DNA of 64,000 nt from JAEULH01 sp963746275 (GTDB lineage: Bacteria > Pseudomonadota > Alphaproteobacteria > Rhodospirillales > Defluviicoccaceae), in assembly GCA_963746275.1 (NCBI GenBank), contig CAVVAX010000036.1, forward strand, positions 1-64,000. The letters are read 5' to 3'. Below, piece after piece: positions 18,562 to 27,935 of the stretch (the stretch's first letter is position 1; each line of letters opens with the position of its first letter). The notes under the pieces are model-generated. The model did no database searches, was not told the origin of the DNA, and worked only from the letters and a program-made list of their open reading frames with translations. A program made the translations under genes and the position numbers.

Positions 18562-19521
18562 ATGGGCTCGACAGCCGACGCAGCAGACATCGTCACCGTC
18601 ACCTTCAACGCGGCCATCGATCAGACGGCCAGCATCCCGAACTTCACCGCCGGCGAGCTCAATCGGGTCGCCTGGGATCAGTCCGATGCCGGCGGGAAGG
18701 GCGTCAATGTCGCTTCCTTTCTCGCCGATTTTGGCCACGCCGTCGGCGTCACCGGACTGCTCGGCGCGGCTAACACCGAGCTGTTTGTCCGCCTGTTCGC
18801 CGAGAAGTCGCTAGCGGACCGTTTCGTCCGCGTTGCCGGCCACACCCGCGTCAACGTCAAGATCGTCGATGAAGTGCGCAACCAGGTCACCGACATCAAC
18901 TTCCCCGGGATCGTCGCCGGCGAGCGCGATCTCGATGCCGTGGTCGGGGCGGCGGACGCCTTCGCCGATGCCGGCGCGCGCTGGTTCGTCCTTTCCGGCA
19001 GCCTGCCTGCGGGCCTGCCGCCAACGAGCTACCGCGACCTCGTTATTCGGTTGAGAAAGCGGGGGGTGAGAATCGCGCTCGATACCAGCGGCGAGGCGCT
19101 GGCGCTCGCGGTCGACGCCAGCGCCGACGTGATCAAGCCCAACATCGCCGAGCTGTCCGAGTTGGTCGGCGTTCCCCTCGACGACGAGGCCTCGATTGTC
19201 GCCGCGGCGCAGGATCTGCGCCAGCGCGGGATCGGCGTGGTCGCCGTCTCCATGGGCGGGCGCGGCGCGATCCTGGTCGATGCGCAGGGCGCCGTCCACG
19301 CCGCGCCGCCGGCTGTTCCCGTGCGAAGCACCGTCGGCGCCGGCGATGCCATGGTCGCCGGCCTCGTCCACGGGACGTTGCTCGGTCTCGGGGGCGAGCA
19401 GCTCGCCCGCCTCGCGACCGCTTTCTCGCTGGGGGCCCTGGGCGAGCTCGGCCCGCGGCTGCCACCGCGCCCGGCCGTCGAGGCCTATCGGGATCAGGTG
19501 TCGACACGACGGATCGCCTGA
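18562..19521 (+). CDS. fruK: 1-phosphofructokinase
   Basis: PfkB/ribokinase-family kinase, 319 residues, converting fructose 1-phosphate made by the PTS into fructose 1,6-bisphosphate. Seen: TVTFNAAIDQTASI at the N-terminus, GGKGVNVASFLADFG (first PfkB motif), FVLSGSLPAGLP, and STVGAGDAMVAGLVHG with the catalytic Asp262 (second motif). The leader CGGGAGGAGAGACCG matches that of fruB almost exactly. Position between fruB and fruA, the same order as in Rhodobacter, makes the assignment firm over other PfkB kinases such as tagatose-6-phosphate kinase. Confidence 0.94.
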   Translation: MGSTADAADIVTVTFNAAIDQTASIPNFTAGELNRVAWDQSDAGGKGVNVASFLADFGHAVGVTGLLGAANTELFVRLFAEKSLADRFVRVAGHTRVNVKIVDEVRNQVTDINFPGIVAGERDLDAVVGAADAFADAGARWFVLSGSLPAGLPPTSYRDLVIRLRKRGVRIALDTSGEALALAVDASADVIKPNIAELSELVGVPLDDEASIVAAAQDLRQRGIGVVAVSMGGRGAILVDAQGAVHAAPPAVPVRSTVGAGDAMVAGLVHGTLLGLGGEQLARLATAFSLGALGELGPRLPPRPAVEAYRDQVSTRRIA

Positions 19522-19542
19522 GCATCGAGGAGGAACCAGAAC

Positions 19543-21382
19543 GTGGCAAACATCATCGGCGTGACCGCGTGCCCCACCGGCATCGCCCATTCCCTGATGG
19601 CCGCCGAGGCGCTGCGCAACGTCGCCCGGATGCGCGGCCACAAGATCAAGATCGAATGCCAGGGTGCGGAAGGACGGACGGAGGCGCTAAGCGACGAGGA
19701 TATCGCCGACGCCGACGTCGTCATCCTTGCCGCCGACATCCACGTCGAGCACACGCCGTTCGAAAACCTGCCCATCGTCGAGACCTCGACGAGCCGCGCC
19801 ATCCGCGAGACCGATGCGGTCCTCGATGAGGCGCTCGCCGCGGCGGGCTTGCCGGCAGCGCCGGCTGCCTCAGGCAAACTTCCCGCGTCGCCCGCCGTTC
19901 CTGCGCTGGAGCGTGGTCCCGCCCCAGAGGCGGCCTCATCGGCAAGCCCCGCGGCGGCCAAGCCGGGTAAGCGCATCGTCGCGATCACCGCCTGTCCCAC
20001 CGGCATCGCCCACACCTTCATGGCCGCAGAGGCGCTGAAGAAGGCGGCCGCGGCCGGCGGCCACGAGATCAAGGTGGAGACCCAGGGCTCGGTGGGAGCC
20101 AAGAACCAGCTCAGCGATGACGATATCGCCACCGCCGACATCGCCATCATCGCCGCCGACACCCACGTCGATCTCGGCCGCTTCGCTGGCGTGCGGCTCT
20201 ACCAGACGTCGGTCGGCGCCGCGGTCAAGCAGGCGCCGGGCGTGATCGAGAGCGCGCTATCCGCGCCCGCAGCCGGTGGCGCCCCGCCGGCCAAGGGAGC
20301 GCGCGGCGCAGGCGCGGCCGAGCGAGAAGGGCGCCGGAGCGTACAAGCACTTGCTCACCGGCGTGTCCTACATGCTGCCGATCGTCGTCGCCGGCGGGCT
20401 GACGATCGCGCTCTCCTTCGTCTTCGGCATCGAGGCCTTCAAGCAGGAGGGCACGCTGCCGGCGGCGCTCATGGCGATCGGCAGCGGCGCCGCGTTCGCG
20501 ATCATGATCCCGGTTCTGTCCGGCTTCATCGCCTACTCCATCGCCGATCGGCCCGGGCTGGCGCCGGGTCTCATCGGCGGCATGCTCGCGGTCAACTTGC
20601 AGGCCGGGTTTCTCGGCGGGATCGTCTCCGGCTTTCTCGCCGGCTACATCGCCAAGTGGATCCGTGACTACCTCAAGCTGCCGGTCCACTTCGAGGGGCT
20701 GAAGCCGGTCCTGGTCATCCCGCTCTTGTCGACGCTGGCGGTCGGCCTGTTGATGGTCTACGTGGTCGGCGGCCCCGTGCGCGCGATCATGGAGGGACTG
20801 ACGACCTTCCTCCAGGGCATGGGCACCACCAACGCGGTCCTGCTTGGGCTTCTGCTCGGCGGCATGATGGCGGTCGACATGGGCGGCCCGGTCAACAAGG
20901 CGGCCTACGCCTTCTCCGTGGGCCTTCTCACCAGCGACACGTTCACCCCGATGGCGGCGGTCATGGCCGCGGGCATGACGCCTCCGCTCGGCATCAGCCT
21001 CGCCACATTTCTCGGCGGCAACCGGTTCACGCAGGCCGAGCGGGAGGCCGGCAAGGCGGCCGGCGTTCTCGGCCTGTCGTTCATCACCGAAGGCGCCATT
21101 CCCTTCGCCGCCAAGGACCCGCTGCGGGTCATTCCATCGATGGTCGCCGGCTCCGCCGTCGCCGGCGCCATCTCGATGTACTTCGGCTGCGGACTGCGCG
21201 CGCCCCACGGTGGCGTCTTCGTGCTCGCCATCCCCAACGCAGTCAGCAACCTCGGCTGGTACGCCCTGGCCATCGTCGCCGGCACCGTCGTCACCGGGAT
21301 GGCGCTCTTGATCGTGAAGAAGCCGCTGGATCAGCCGCGTCCAGCCGGCGCTGTGGCCGCCGCCGGCCGCTCGGCGCGCTAG
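19543..21382 (+). CDS. fruA: Fructose PTS EIIB'-EIIB-EIIC permease FruA, one frameshift
   Basis: Membrane permease and phosphotransferase for fructose. It has two EIIB(Fru) domains, each with the active-site cysteine motif (VTACPTGIAHSLMAAEAL near residue 9 and ITACPTGIAHTFMAAEAL near residue 150), joined by an Ala/Pro-rich linker; only the second is expected to be phosphorylated in known homologues. Then follows EIIC with about nine membrane spans (HLLTGVSYMLPIVVAGG; GGPVNKAAYAFS; ITEGAIPFAAKDP). The frame breaks between about 20285 and 20330, in the linker before EIIC, and one surplus base restores it to 613 codons. The start is GTG with GAGGAGGAA upstream. The break is probably an error, since both halves are perfectly conserved. 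Confidence 0.92.
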
Positions 21383-21394
21383 AGGAGAACGGCG

Positions 21395-22628
21395 ATGGTG
21401 GTCCGCCCGCCCGTCGCACTGTCCGTCGCACTCGTTTGCCTGGCGCTGCTCGCGACGCCCGCTCGCCGGCAAGGAGTTCGTCCTCAGCGACGCCGCGTCA
21501 TCCAGCCGCGAAGGCGAATGGTCCGTCTCCGCCGCCGATCTTGGCCTGGGCGCCGGTTCAGACGTCAGCGTGCGCAAGCGCGTGCTGCACGGCGGCCGGC
21601 AGGACGGCGTGGAAGTTATCGACGTCGATAACGGCCGGATGACCTTCAGCGTCGTCCCGACCCGGGGCATGAGCCTGCTGCGGGCGCAAATGGGCGACAT
21701 TACGCTCGGCTGGGATTCACCGGTGGACGAGGTGGTCAATCCCGCGTTCATCAGCCTCGACGCCCGCGCCGGCCTCGGCTGGCTCGATGGCTTCAACGAG
21801 CTGCTGGTCCGCTGCGGTTTCGAGTGGGCGGGCCACCCCGGCATGGACGACGGCAAGCTCCTGACCCTGCACGGCCGGGCTGGCAATACGCCCGCGTCCA
21901 AGGTCATCGTGGTCATCGACGATCAGCCACCGCACCGCATCCGCGTTCGCGGCCGCGTGGACGAAAAGGTGTTCAAGTTCGCCGACTACGAGGCCTGGAC
22001 CGAGGTCTCCACCGAACCCGGGAGCGACAGCCTGCGGATCAGCGACACGCTGACCAACCGCAGCGACTACGAGCGCGAGTTCCAGATCATCTATCACGGC
22101 AACTTCGGCCCGCCGCTGCTCGAGGAGGGCGCCCAGTTCGTCGCGCCGGTGGGGCAGGTCGCGCCCTTCAACAGCGACGCGGCGAAGGACATGGACACCT
22201 GGACCACCTACTTGGCCCCGACCAAAGGCTACGGCGAGCAGGTCTACAACGTCGTGCCGTTTGCCGCTGCGGACGGATCGACCACCGTCATGCTGCGCAA
22301 CAAGGCCGGCGGGAAAGCCGTTGCTCTCCGCTACGACACCCGGACGCTGCCGTACTTCACCCTGTGGAAGAACACCGACACCCTGAAGGAAGGCTACGTC
22401 ACCGGCCTCGAGCCCGGGACCGGCTTCCCCCGCCCTCGCGCCGTCGAGCGCACGTTCGGGCGGGTGCCGAAGCTGGCGCCCGGGGAGGCGCGCACGTTCG
22501 TGCTGGAGTACCGCATCCTCTCCGACACGGGAGCCATCGAGAAGACCGCCAAGGAAATCGCAGACATCCAGGGCGGCCGCCGGACGACGATTGCGACGGA
22601 GCCGGAGGTCAAGCCCGAGGCGGAGTAA
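21395..22628 (+). CDS. Exported DUF4432 (aldose 1-epimerase-like) protein, one frameshift
   Basis: A galactose-mutarotase-fold protein of about 410 residues. The N-terminal signal peptide (ALSVALVCLALLATPA) is in one frame and the mature domain in another; the break is at about 21464, and dropping one C joins ATPA to AGKEFVLSDAASSSREGEW. The mature part shows VVPTRGMSLLRAQMGDI, FNELLVRCGFEWAGHPG, LLTLHGRAGNTPA, FQIIYHGNFGPPLLEEGA and YFTLWKNTD, typical of DUF4432. Cytoplasmic relatives act on unusual sugars or sulfosugars; a periplasmic version is less usual. AGAGGAGAACG precedes the ATG, 12 bases after fruA. It may interconvert anomers or epimers before uptake, which is inference. Confidence 0.82.
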
Positions 22629-22705
22629 CTGCCCCGCAACAGGCCTCCACCAACAAGTCCTGGTCGAACCATGGTTGCGGATGTAGCGGATCGGGAGGAA
22701 ACGGC

Positions 22706-23518
22706 ATGACTGGGAGTTCCAGCGCAACGCTTCGCACGTCGCTGGTGGTTGTCGCGCTTTGCTGCGCTCTCGCGCTGGCCGCCAAGGCACAGGACGCATC
22801 GCCGGAGCGATGGATCGACCTCACCCATCCCTTCAACGCCGACTCCGTCTACTGGCCGACGGCGAAGATGTTCGAGAAGGAAACCGTCTTCGCCGGCCAC
22901 ACCGACGTTGGCCATTACTACAGCGCTTTCAACTTCGCCGCCGCCGAGCATGGCGGCACGCACATCGACGCTCCGATCCACTTCGCCGAGGGGGCGTTGA
23001 CGGTCGACCGGCTGCCGGTAGCGCAGTTGATCGGCCCGGGCGTAGTTCTCGACGTCACGGCGCAGGCGGCGAAGGACGTGGACTATCTCGTGACGGCGGC
23101 CGACATCGAGGCCCATGAAGGCGACCACGGCCGCATCCCGGCCGGAGCGATCGTGCTGATCAACACCGGCCGCGCCGCTCTCTACCCCGACCGGGAGAGG
23201 TACATGGGCACGGCCGAACGGGGCCAGGAGGCGGTGGCCAAGCTGCACTTCCCCGGCCTGTCGAAGGCGGGAGCGGAACTCCTCGTCCAGCGCCGGATCG
23301 GCGCTGTCGGAATCGATACACCGTCCATAGACTATGGCCAGTCGAAAACCTTCGAGGCCCACGTCGCGCTGATGACCAGGAACATCGCCGCCTTCGAGAA
23401 CGTCGCCGACATGTCGGCGCTGCCGCCCACCGGCGCCACGATCATTGCCCTGCCGATGAAGATCGAGGGCGGCTCGGGCGGGCCTTTGCGGATCATCGCC
23501 CGCCTCCCCGGCGACTGA
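22706..23518 (+). CDS. Exported cyclase-family (kynurenine formamidase-like) hydrolase
   Basis: A 270-residue protein starting at ATG 22706 (GGGAGGAAA upstream) with a signal peptide ending near AALAAKAQ. The mature domain has the metal-binding cyclase motif HGGTHIDAPIHFAEG and the N-terminal WIDLTHPFNADSVYWP typical of this metal-dependent hydrolase family, plus VGIDTPSIDYG near the middle. Members include kynurenine formamidase, isatin hydrolase and polyketide cyclase-like enzymes. The substrate is unknown, and nothing here points to tryptophan catabolism. It sits 77 bases after the DUF4432 gene and is the last gene of the plus-strand cluster; its 3' end converges with fabI. Confidence 0.85.
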   Translation: MTGSSSATLRTSLVVVALCCALALAAKAQDASPERWIDLTHPFNADSVYWPTAKMFEKETVFAGHTDVGHYYSAFNFAAAEHGGTHIDAPIHFAEGALTVDRLPVAQLIGPGVVLDVTAQAAKDVDYLVTAADIEAHEGDHGRIPAGAIVLINTGRAALYPDRERYMGTAERGQEAVAKLHFPGLSKAGAELLVQRRIGAVGIDTPSIDYGQSKTFEAHVALMTRNIAAFENVADMSALPPTGATIIALPMKIEGGSGGPLRIIARLPGD

Positions 23519-23601
23519 CGGCAGGTTGCCACCCGCGGACGATGTACCGCTTGCGTCTCCGGCGTAGTGGCGAAGCCCGTCGCAGCGGCTGTCCGCTTTC
23601 G

Positions 23602-24435
23602 TCAGCCGCCCATGATGTTGTAGCCGCCGTCCATGTAGAGCACCTCGCCGGTGACGATCTTGGCGAAGTCGCAGGCCAGCGCGGCGGTGGCGAAGCCGAC
23701 CTGCTGCGGCTCCACCAGCATGCGCGCCGGCGCCTTCTTCTTCGTCTCCTCCAAGAGTTCGTCGAACCGGTCGATGCCCGAAGCGGCGCGGGTCAGCACC
23801 GGCCCGGGGGAGATGATGTTGACGCGGATGCCCTTGGCGCCGAGTTCCCAGGCGAGGTACTTCGCGGCCGTCTCCAGCGCCGCCTTAGCCGGGCCCATGA
23901 TGCCGTAGTGGGGCACGACCTTCTCGCCGCCGAAGTAGCTCATGGTGAAGATCGTCCCGCCCTCCTTCTCCATCAGCGGCTCGGCGAGCCTGGCCATGCG
24001 GATCAGCGAGTGGACGGAGATGTCCATCGTCTCGGCGAAGCCTGCCGCGGAGCAGTCGACCACCCGGCCGTGAAGGTCCTCGCGCGGCGCGTAGGCGATG
24101 GAATGGAGCAGGATGTGGAGCTTGCCCCAGGTCCGCTCGATCCGCTCGAACACCGCCTCGAGCTGTCCCGGCTCGCGGACGTCGCAGGGAAGGTAGAGCG
24201 CGTCGGCGACGCCCAGCGCCTGGGCGAGCTGCGCGGTGTAGCGCATGGTCTTGTCGTTGAGGTAGGTGATCGAGAGGTCGGCGCCGAAGGCGCGAAAGGC
24301 GCGGGCGCAGCCATAGGCGATCGAGTCCTTGTTGGCGATGCCGATGACCAGGGCCTTGCGCCCGGCGAGCGGCGCCTCCGGCATGATCAGCGGTTGCAGC
24401 GCGGGATCGGCGGGATCGATGGGCGGGGTTGCCAT
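23602..24435 (-). CDS. fabI: Enoyl-[acyl-carrier-protein] reductase (NADH), FabI
   Basis: Last reductive step of each fatty-acid elongation cycle. It has 277 residues with the divergent SDR features of FabI: VIGIANKDSIAYGCA (cofactor loop), LHSIAYAPRE, and YGIMGPAK with the catalytic tyrosine and lysine at 177 and 184 (Y-x6-K). It ends in VLYMDGGYNIMGG. It is downstream of pta and ackA on the same strand with a 33-base gap, an arrangement common in alphaproteobacteria. The first 20 residues are an N-terminal extension not needed for the fold. Confidence 0.94.
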   Translation of the reverse strand: MATPPIDPADPALQPLIMPEAPLAGRKALVIGIANKDSIAYGCARAFRAFGADLSITYLNDKTMRYTAQLAQALGVADALYLPCDVREPGQLEAVFERIERTWGKLHILLHSIAYAPREDLHGRVVDCSAAGFAETMDISVHSLIRMARLAEPLMEKEGGTIFTMSYFGGEKVVPHYGIMGPAKAALETAAKYLAWELGAKGIRVNIISPGPVLTRAASGIDRFDELLEETKKKAPARMLVEPQQVGFATAALACDFAKIVTGEVLYMDGGYNIMGG

Positions 24436-24468
24436 TGGGGGAGGCCCTCCTTCTGCGCAAATGCTGGG

Positions 24469-25650
24469 TCAGATGCCGATGACGTCGCGGGTGTGGATCG
24501 CGATCATGCGCTCCTCGTCCGTCGGGATCACCCAGGCGGAGACGGAACTGCGGTCGGTGGTGAGGCAGGGGCCGTTGCTCCGGTTGGCGTCGGCATCGAG
24601 CTCGATGCCCATCCACGCCGAAAGCTCGCAGACGTGCGCCCGGACCTCGCCGGCGTTCTCGCCGATCCCGGCGGTGAAGACGAGGGCGTCGAGGCCGCCG
24701 AGCGTGGCGGCCAAAGCGCCTAGGTTCTTGGCGATGTGATAGCAGAAGATGTCGACGGCTTCCGCGGCGCGGGAATCGCGGCTGGCGAGCAGGTCGCGCA
24801 TGTCGTTGCTGATCCCTGAAATGCCGAGCAGGCCCGCCTCCTTGTAGAGCAGCCGTTCCAGCGCCGCGGCATCGTAGCCGCGCTCCTGCAGCAGGAAGAG
24901 CAGGACGCCGGGATCGAGGGCGCCGCTGCGCGTGCCCATGGGCAGGCCGTCCACGGCGGTAAATCCCATGGTCGAGTCGACGCTACGGCCGTCCTTGATC
25001 GCGCACATGCTGGCGCCGTTGCCGAGGTGGGCGACGACGACGCGGCGGGCGGAGGGGACGATGCGAGGCAGCCTGCGGGCGATGTACTCGTAGGACAGGC
25101 CGTGGAAGCCGTAGCGGTGGATCCCCGAATTCGGTCAGCGCCCGTGGCAGGGCAAAGATCTCGGCGACCAGCGGCTTGCCGCGGTGGAAGGCGGTGTCGA
25201 AGCAGGCGACCTGCGGCAGCGCCGGATCGACGGCGGCAACAGCACGGATGCCGGCGAGGTTGTGCGGCTGGTGCAGCGGCGCCAGCGGGATGAGCTCGGC
25301 CAGGGCCTGCATCGCCCCCTCGTCGATCCGGACCGGCCGGTCGTAGGCGAGGCCGCCATGGACCACCCTGTGGCCGGCGGCGACAATGTCGAGGTCCGGT
25401 TGCGTCTCGTGCAGCCGCTTGAGGATGAAGTCGATGGCGCCGGCGTGGTCGAGGCTCGAGCCGCGCGGCCACTCGTCGCAGCGCGTCGATCATCTCGCCG
25501 GCGGCGTTCTTCGCGACGAAGCTCGGGTCCGAGCCGATGCCTTCGAGCTGGCCCTTGATGACCAGCTCTCGGCTCCCCGCCGCCATCGGTGTAGGCGGCG
25601 AACTTGATGCTGGAAGAGCCCGCGTTGATCACCAGGACTGCCGCCGTCAT
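24469..25650 (-). CDS. ackA: Acetate kinase, three frameshifts
   Basis: Converts acetyl phosphate and ADP to acetate and ATP. Signature pieces: LVINAGSSSIKF at the N-terminus, GHRVVHGG, VACFDTAFH, HLGNGASMCAIKDGRSVDS, and FTAGIGENAGEVR near the C-terminus. The coding span is exactly 394 codons, but three single surplus bases (about 25575, 25465 and 25125, two of them in GGGG runs) throw it out of frame and back. Corrected, the joints read cleanly (for example LTEFG-IHRYGFHGLS). ATG at 25650 is used; a GTG at 25659 overlaps the pta stop. It follows pta directly. Confidence 0.9.
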
Positions 25651-25655
25651 GGCCG

Positions 25656-27071
25656 TCACTCCGCAGCGGCCTTGAGCAGCGCCTCGCCCCTGCGCTGGGC
25701 CTCGGCGAACAGCACCGCGACGGCGCAGGAGGCGAGCCGGGTGCGGGCGCTGTCGGCGCGGCTGGTGAGCACGATCGGGGCGCGGGCGCCGATGACGACC
25801 CCGGCGGCCTCGGCGTTGGCCATGAAGGTGAGCTGCTTGGCCAGCATGTTGCCGGCCTCGAGGTTGGGCACGATGAGGATGTCGGCGTTGCCGGCGACCG
25901 GCGAGGTGATGCCCTTGGTCTTCGCCGCATCGAGGTCGACGGCGTTGTCGAAGGCGAGCGGGCCTTCGAGCAGGCCGCCGGTGATCTGGCCGCGGTCGGC
26001 CATCTTGCAGAGCGCGGCGGCATCCAGTGTCGAGGGGATCTGGGGCGTCACCGTCTCCACCGCCGAGAGGATCGCGACCTTAGGCTCGCGGATGCCGACC
26101 GCGCGGGCGAGGTCGATGGCGTTCTGGCAGATGTGCGCCTTGTCCTCCAGCGTCGGCGCGATGTTGATGGCGGCGTCGCTGACGATGATCGGCCGGGCAT
26201 AGGTCGGCACCGCGAGCAGGAAGCAGTGGCTGATCCGCCGCTCGGTGCGCAGGCCCCGCTCCTTGCTCATGACCTCGTGCAGGAGCTCGTCGGTGTGCAG
26301 GCTGCCCTTCATCAGCGCCTGCGCCTCGCCGTTTCGGACCAGCGCCACGGCCAGTTCGGCCGAGTGGTGGCTGTGGTCGGCGGCGACCAGGCGGTAGGGG
26401 GAGATGTCGACGCCGGCGCTGTCGGCGACGGCGCGGATGCGCTTCTTTGGGCCGACGAGGATGGGCGTGATCAGGTTCACCTTCGCCGCCTCGATGGCGC
26501 CGGTGAGCGCATCCTCGCTGCACGGGTGGACCACGGCGGTGGAGAGCGACGGCAGCCCCTCGCACATGGCCAGGAGCTGAAGGTAGCGCTCCTCGCGGCG
26601 GAGCTGCACCTTCGGCAGCTCGCGCCAGGGGAAGCGCTGCTTCTCCCTCGGCGCCAGCACCTCGATGGTGCCGGTCACGAGCGGCCGGTCGGCAGGGTCG
26701 CGCGCCTCGCAGCCGAGGACGACGGTGCCGACATCCTCGCGCTTCTCGACGACGGTGATCGTCACCGTCACCGGCACCTCGACCCCGACAGGATGATGGA
26801 AGTGCATCTCGGCGTTGGTCGTGAGCGAGCCCAGGCCCGGCAACTGCGTGCCGGCGAGGGTGGAGAACAGGCTCGCCGCCCACATCACCTGGCCGCCGCC
26901 GTGGGCGAACATCGAGGTGTCCGCCGGCCCCGGGTCGAGGTCGATCAGGTTGACATTGCCGGTGACCGCCGCCCAAGTCTCGGCGTCGCCCTCGTGCAGC
27001 ATCCGCACCATGCTGGCGGTGTCGCCGACGACGATCTCGTCGAAGGTCCGGTTTTCGATCATCCTGGTCAT
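25656..27071 (-). CDS. pta: MaoC-like hydratase fused to phosphate acetyltransferase
   Basis: A 471-residue fusion: a MaoC hotdog domain at about residues 1-140 (FDEIVVGDTASMVR, VNLIDLDPGPADTSMFAHGG) and a phosphate acetyl/butyryltransferase domain from about 155 (GVDISPYRLVAADHSHHSA, ALMKGSLHTDELLHEV, GNADILIVPNLEAGNMLAKQL). Such proteins are annotated as bifunctional enoyl-CoA hydratase/phosphate acetyltransferase; the second activity is well supported by the adjacent ackA, while the role of the MaoC domain is unclear. ATG at 27071 gives MTRMIENRTFDEI; upstream codons are unlikely to be used. The 289 bases upstream hold no gene and should include this operon's promoter. Confidence 0.9.
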   Translation of the reverse strand: MTRMIENRTFDEIVVGDTASMVRMLHEGDAETWAAVTGNVNLIDLDPGPADTSMFAHGGGQVMWAASLFSTLAGTQLPGLGSLTTNAEMHFHHPVGVEVPVTVTITVVEKREDVGTVVLGCEARDPADRPLVTGTIEVLAPREKQRFPWRELPKVQLRREERYLQLLAMCEGLPSLSTAVVHPCSEDALTGAIEAAKVNLITPILVGPKKRIRAVADSAGVDISPYRLVAADHSHHSAELAVALVRNGEAQALMKGSLHTDELLHEVMSKERGLRTERRISHCFLLAVPTYARPIIVSDAAINIAPTLEDKAHICQNAIDLARAVGIREPKVAILSAVETVTPQIPSTLDAAALCKMADRGQITGGLLEGPLAFDNAVDLDAAKTKGITSPVAGNADILIVPNLEAGNMLAKQLTFMANAEAAGVVIGARAPIVLTSRADSARTRLASCAVAVLFAEAQRRGEALLKAAAE

Positions 27072-27360
27072 GGTCGGCCGTCCATTCTCTCGCCTTGGCA
27101 CCGGCAGAAGCGCGATGGTGCGTTGCAGCATCGGCCGGATGGTCGGCCCGCGCAAGCCCGGTCGGTTGAGCCGGTCATGGCGAAACCGAGCGTCCGCAAA
27201 AGTTCATGATGACCGGGCCGGCGCGCCCCTCTCCGCCGCCCGCCGCCCGCCCCTCATCCGTCTTGTCGTCGTTGCCTGCCGCGGCGGATGGCTTTAGCGT
27301 CGGCCCGGCTGCGGCCGACCGCCACGGGCGGCCGCCAAGCAGGGGAGGCGAAGCCGGCCG

Positions 27361-27885
27361 ATGAAGTACGCTCTCGATGGAAACCGCGTCGAAACCGAAG
27401 GCGACGCCTTCTGGATCGCGCCCAGCGCGGTCGTCATCGGCAAGGTGAAGCTCGAGCGCAACGCCAGCATCTGGTGGAACGCGATCGTCCGCGGCGACAA
27501 CGAGTTGATCACCATCGGCCGGAACTCGAACATCCAGGACGGCTGCGTGCTGCACACCGACCCCGGCTTTCCGCTGGTCGTGGGCAGCAACGTCACCGTC
27601 GGGCATTTGGTCATGCTGCATGGCTGCGTCATCGGCGACGGCAGCCTGATCGGCATCGGCAGCGTCATCCTCAACGGCGTCAAGATCGGCAAGAACTGCC
27701 TGATCGGCGCCAAGGCAATGATCCCCGAGGGCCGTGAGATCCCCGACAACTCGATGGTGCTGGGCGCGCCGGCGAAGGTGATGAAAACGCTGAGCGAGGA
27801 GCAGATCGAGCGGATGCAGCGGGGCGCCGGCAAGTACGTCGGCAACTGGCAGCGCTACAAGGCCGGCCTCGTGGCCGACGACTGA
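27361..27885 (+). CDS. Gamma carbonic anhydrase family protein
   Basis: A left-handed beta-helix trimer protein of 174 residues built of hexapeptide repeats (VVIGKVKLERNASIW, VTVGHLVMLHGCVIGDGSLIGIGS). The zinc-binding histidines are visible as VLHTD, VGHLVMLHG, and the fold begins with the usual IWWNAIVRGD. Relatives are CaiE/PaaY/YrdA-type proteins, some with carbonic anhydrase activity and some without, so the catalytic role is open. GGGGAGG stands 11-12 bases before the ATG. It lies 50 bases upstream of the acetyltransferase gene on the same strand. Confidence 0.88.
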   Translation: MKYALDGNRVETEGDAFWIAPSAVVIGKVKLERNASIWWNAIVRGDNELITIGRNSNIQDGCVLHTDPGFPLVVGSNVTVGHLVMLHGCVIGDGSLIGIGSVILNGVKIGKNCLIGAKAMIPEGREIPDNSMVLGAPAKVMKTLSEEQIERMQRGAGKYVGNWQRYKAGLVADD

Positions 27886-27935
27886 GCGCCGATGCGCCGA
27901 GAGGACGACACGAGCGGCATCTTTGGAGCGGCTGG

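Noticed and set aside
20225..21916. 563-codon open frame on the minus strand
   Set aside because: Shadow of fruA and the DUF4432 gene; no recognisable domain.
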